Assembly: GCA_050084985.1 (NCBI GenBank) | Contig: JBITNC010000001.1 | Coordinates: 34,286,001 to 34,350,000 of the forward strand | Length of the DNA stretch: 64,000 nucleotides | Direction: 5' to 3' | From: Nageia nagi | Lineage: Eukaryota > Pinophyta | Part shown: positions 60,512 through 64,000 of the stretch, one piece after another | How positions within the stretch are numbered: position 1 is the first letter of the stretch | Layout: the number at the start of each line of letters is the position of its first letter | Position numbers and translations under genes: made by a program | The notes under the pieces: generated by a model | The model's database searches: none | What the model saw: only the letters and a program-made list of their open reading frames with translations | What the model was told of the DNA's origin: nothing

Positions 60512-61135
60512 TTAACTTTGCTTGTTCCTGCAAATAATTGAGTGTCTTTTGATGATCAGCTCCCCTTCATCAAAAAACTCTTCTATTGACATTCCAACAA
60601 TGCCAAAGGTATTGATTCTCATCAACCAATCTTGCACATGATCATCACTATTCTCATTACAAAACCATACTCCCCATGAGTATGTACTGAGATTAATCAT
60701 CTCACATATATGATTGTACATCACAACTATGTCAGCAATCTCTACACAATATTACATAATATATAGCCATAAAATGACTAATTACAAATGCAACCTCACG
60801 CAAAATATCACTCTTTTTCACACAATGTACAACCATGAAATGACTGTCCTCCACACAAATCATAGTACATTCCTCCTTCCAAGAAATTTTGAACACATTG
60901 CAAGCAATCATCATTGCCTTTACTTAAGTTTTTGAAACCCAAGTTACCCATCATTGTCTTCACTCCAAGAAGACTCTTGTTCAAGGTCGTCTTCATAAAA
61001 CAATCTTCAAAAATTGCATTGTTTGCAAGTAATGTCTTGATTATACATTCTCCATCCTCATACATAACTGCAGTCCCAAAACTATCCACAAAACATCCAT
61101 CCATGAAATCATTAGTAAACAAATCAAATAGCTAA
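60512..61135 (-). pseudogene. unrecognised Cys-rich coding relic next to the polypurine tract
   Basis: On the minus strand 60808-61122 reads FTNDFMDGCFVDSFGTAVMY, GNLGFKNLSKGNDDCLQCVQ, EGGMYYDLCGG and HGCTLCEKE. A second open piece, 60512-60724, reads HICEMINLSTYSWGVWFCNE and SIEEFFDEGELIIK. Between them another frame stays open (CVEDSHFMVVHCVKKSD), suggesting a frameshifted single gene. Cys pairs (CLQC, CTLC) could bind metal. It sits where pol would end or an accessory gene would lie in the element whose 3' LTR ends at 60385. I recognise no family; a captured host gene is the main alternative. Confidence 0.5.
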
Positions 61136-61161
61136 AAAACATCACCTCCAATGATGCTTCG

Positions 61162-62308
61162 TGTTGGGGGCTTTTTCTTTCCTATCGCTGCAGGTTCGCA
61201 AGTAGTATCGCAGAGCTTAGTGGAAAGACTCCAACAACTGAGTGGTAAGGCATTACCCCTACCCGTTATGAGGACTGTTCACCTCAAAGGTTAGAAAGTG
61301 AAAGGTGCATGGGCTTACTCAGGTGGTTTGGTAGAGATGTTTTAAGCTATCACCAACTCAAATGAAATTTGTTACTTAAGGACTCAAAGGGTCTCTCTAA
61401 TCCAGTGAGGTTGTTTCTCGAAAAAAAATAAAAAATAAAAGGAGTTTGTTGCAAAAGCTGTGCAAAAAAAATGGAAAAATAAAGAAAAGGGGTTTGTGAA
61501 GAGACGATGATATATGAATGGGGCTCTAGGGCAATGTTCTCACCGATTAGTGTAAATTTCAGAGACTTGGCTCGCACATGTTTGTTCTAGGTTCCACGCA
61601 TTCCCGATCCAACTTGTGAGGCAAGAACACGAATACCTCAACAAGGGGAGCTTGAAGCTGAAGCAATGGAAAGGTAGGATAGGATGGGGTAAGATTCAAT
61701 GACGGAATGAAGTTCCTAGGTTAAACAACATATGTTAGTTCTCTCAAAAGACACTAATCCAAAGTGCAAACTACGGAACGTTACAACTACACACCACTTA
61801 GAATGTTTTGTAAGATCTACAAGCACTCTTTTGTCCACCCTTTAGAAGATTTACAAAATGAACCAAACATTCAAGATAGCATAGAGAAATAACATACAAT
61901 GACATCCATAGTCTCAAATAAGAACATGCTCACTTCAATTACTTGAGATTTATATCACAATTGCGAAAAAAACGGAAACTTGCAAGTTTGGAAGAAGAGT
62001 GTAAATAGTCCAATTTTTCACAAAATGTCTAATCCTCTACAAATGACCCGAAATGGGTTATATATAGTTTTAGAGCAACTCTAAATGTTGCCCTAACCCC
62101 AATTGCAACTTACGAGAAAATAAAATATGGTCCAATCAAAATACGCCACATGGCATCACAAAATATCTTCCAAGTTTGTGGGAGCAAATCCTCATCCATC
62201 ACAAACTTGGGAATTATTAACAGATAAATTCAAGTTTCCAATCATAACTATGAAATAAAATATAGCAAGCATTGTGACTAGGCATTTGGTGGGCCCAACG
62301 CCTCTACA
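61162..62308 (-). repeat. 3' LTR of a second minus-strand retrotransposon
   Basis: On the minus strand CTTTGAGGGGCG (62309-62320) is a polypurine tract followed by TGTAGAGGCGTTGGG, the LTR start. A TATA box TATATATAAC is near 62060 (reversed). The other end is set at TGTTGGGGG (61162), which would give TG...CA ends, but could be some bases off. It interrupts the element described at 59363-61135. Confidence 0.65.
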
Positions 62309-62439
62309 CGCCCCTCAAAGTCATCATCTAGGAATTTAGTTGTGAGCTCCAATCCATGCAGTATCTCTAATAACCTAGGTTTGTTTCTTGGCCATGTAGC
62401 GCTCCACCTTGTCTACTATCCTCAACATATCCTTCTCCA

Positions 62440-64000
62440 TGCATGAGCTTTAAGCAAATGGTCCAAGTGACTGCCAATTTGGAATGTGTTGATATGTTCA
62501 TCATAATCAAGCTGTGAAGGAAGTGCCTCACTTCTGCCACCACCAGGTCTTTGTCTCGGATGCCTGCATCATCATCAAGGAACTTTACCTGGAACTCCAT
62601 TTGCTCAAGGCAAGTGTTTGCTTTGTCATTGAGCTTCTGCACATCCTTTTGCACCTCTTGGAATTGAGTGGCTATTTGATTGACCACACCCAAATAGAAC
62701 CAATATTCTTCACAGAACTTCATGTCTTCTGGCCTGCGATTTTGTGTCATCTCAAATTGCATGATCATGTGCCACCTAGAATCCAAAACTCTGAGAAAAT
62801 TGGTTCTCTCTACAATGATATCTTTGAGATTCTGCTCCTCGAGTGTTACCCTCTCCATGCTCCAATAAATCGCTGAACTACTGCCAAGACCTCATCTATG
62901 TGCTTTTGTTTCACCGCAATCATACCCTCCTTAAGTGGCTTGATCTTTCGGAGTTCTTCGATGGGTACTTTAGCTGACTCCAATTCTTTTGTCAACTTTT
63001 TTTGTGCGGCTAACTCCTTCTTGAGGCCGTTAATCTCCTTATCTTTCATCATACCATCTTCGGTGATGGCTTTAGCATTGGAGATGATTGCATGTTTCCG
63101 ACCAGCCAAATTGATTGGACCTGTATTAATGATCTGGTTAATCTGCCTGAGGTCTTCTGGGCGTTGTGGGTTCTCCTTGTTGGCTATAATAGTCTTAATG
63201 TGTATAGCATTATCGGCTAAGTGGACATACGTCTGGGTTTTCTTGGATGGGTGGAGCTTTCTCCTACTTGGTCATCCTTTTCCCCTACTCCAAATTCTTT
63301 TTCGACGTCCATATTGAACACATCAAGGCACTTCTCCATGTTGACACCCCACTCATTCGTGGGTGATGGCTGATAAGTATCCACAACGGCCTCTTGATTG
63401 GCAACGGTGTTCCTCTTTATTCTCTTTGAGGGTCTCTCCTCTTCCTGTTCATCATGCCGATCATCTGAAGCTCCTGTGGGCTGGGACTACGGAGTCCTCT
63501 TCAATTGAGCCCTCCTTTGTACTATCTCTGAAATTGGTTCTCTGCTTCTCTCTATAGATGGCCTTGGCATTGTATGCCTACAAGTCTCCTCTAAACTCTC
63601 CACGAACACATCTTGTTGCTACGCATCGGGGATCTCCTCATCCTGGACCATATTCTGCTCCTGTTCATCGTCCGATACTCCAATCTCTCCTTCCTCTTGG
63701 TTTTCATCAGCCCTATAAGAGGGACTGAAGGCTACTGACCAAGATGGTGGTACAACAGGTGACATTGCAGCTAAGGTGGCTCTAGGTGGTCTAGGTGGTC
63801 GAGAAGGATCTTGATGTCTATTTCGCACACACCTTACACCTTATTTGTGGCTACCCGCTCTAGTTCCCTTGCATCATGCTCATCCATGGTGACCTGCACT
63901 TGCCGTATAACTCGTTCAATTGGGTTCTTGCCATGCATGGTTGCATACTGTCCAACAAGTGTCTTGTTTACTAGAGAAGATATGGGTGATTCCTTTGTTC
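62440..64000 (-). pseudogene. downstream accessory ORF of an LTR retrotransposon, coiled-coil, frameshifted, runs off the window
   Basis: This minus-strand coding region lies directly upstream of a polypurine tract and 3' LTR and has no protease, RT, RNase H or integrase motif. From the edge it reads NKTLVGQYATMHGKNPIERV, then a Pro/Arg-rich and acidic part (RADENQEEGEIGVSDDEQEQ), then a basic ERPSKRIKRN patch that could be a nuclear localisation signal. A Lys/Glu-rich heptad-like coiled coil follows (DKEINGLKKELAAQKKLTKE), then EQNLKDIIVERTNFLRVLDS and ATQFQEVQKDVQKLNDKANT. Frameshifts near 63840, 63245 and 62850 and two TAG stops break it. Position and features match the extra 3' ORFs reported in some plant Ty3/gypsy elements; the family is not recognised. 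Confidence 0.6.

Noticed and set aside
61180-61260. Possible tRNA (a 'ggttcgcaag' B-box-like phrase)
   Set aside because: No acceptor stem or A box at the right spacing; it lies in an LTR.

Overview
This window looks like intergenic nuclear DNA from a large, heterochromatic seed-plant genome, quite possibly a gymnosperm (inference from style, not proven). It is AT-rich and contains no gene I would call intact. Almost everything recognisable is a decayed transposable element. These are mainly Ty1/copia elements primed by initiator tRNA-Met, with Ty3/gypsy fragments, a hAT-like transposase relic and a LINE-like relic. Most premature stops and lost catalytic residues fit C-to-T or G-to-A changes, as expected of long-methylated DNA.

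Layout, left to right. 1-9162: a nearly complete copia element (element 1), Sirevirus-like in its pol, with ~2 kb LTRs. Each LTR carries a 188-bp tandem repeat, a 14-bp TCCGGA minisatellite and a cluster of six small hairpins. 9418-10470 (minus): a decayed coding region of unknown family. 10471-18490: poorly annotatable DNA with a gypsy integrase tail (14270-14430) and a 39-41 bp tandem array (17696-17935). 18495-22844: a gypsy RT fragment fused to a 5'-truncated copia element (element 2), whose 3' LTR is split by a likely solo LTR. 22845-23980 (minus): gypsy gag relic. 24690-32787 (minus): full-length copia element 3. 34300-35560: gypsy gag-protease relic. 37761-39540: a 20-bp repeat cluster followed by a hAT-like transposase relic. 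41280-59320: old copia element 4, heavily nested. It holds complete copia element 5 (42786-51823, near-perfect target duplication), a LINE-like tail, a probable solo LTR and a fold-back repeat. 59363-64000 (minus): the 3' ends of two more LTR elements, each with unrecognised coding sequence just upstream of its polypurine tract.

Elements 2, 3 and 5 belong to one lineage. They share ~500-560 bp LTRs starting TGTTRGAAT, a conserved U3 stem-loop, and a post-pol region with repeated 'TTATCCATATGTGAGGAACT'-type motifs. In the two with 5' ends (3 and 5) there are also unusually long 2.3-3.4 kb leaders that include a GC-rich segment.

Most interesting leads: the hexaloop hairpin array with covarying stems in the LTR of element 1; the GC-rich leader segments of elements 3 and 5; the coiled-coil downstream ORF at the right edge; and the unknown coding relics at 9418-10470 and 60512-61135. 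No tRNA, rRNA or CRISPR feature was seen.
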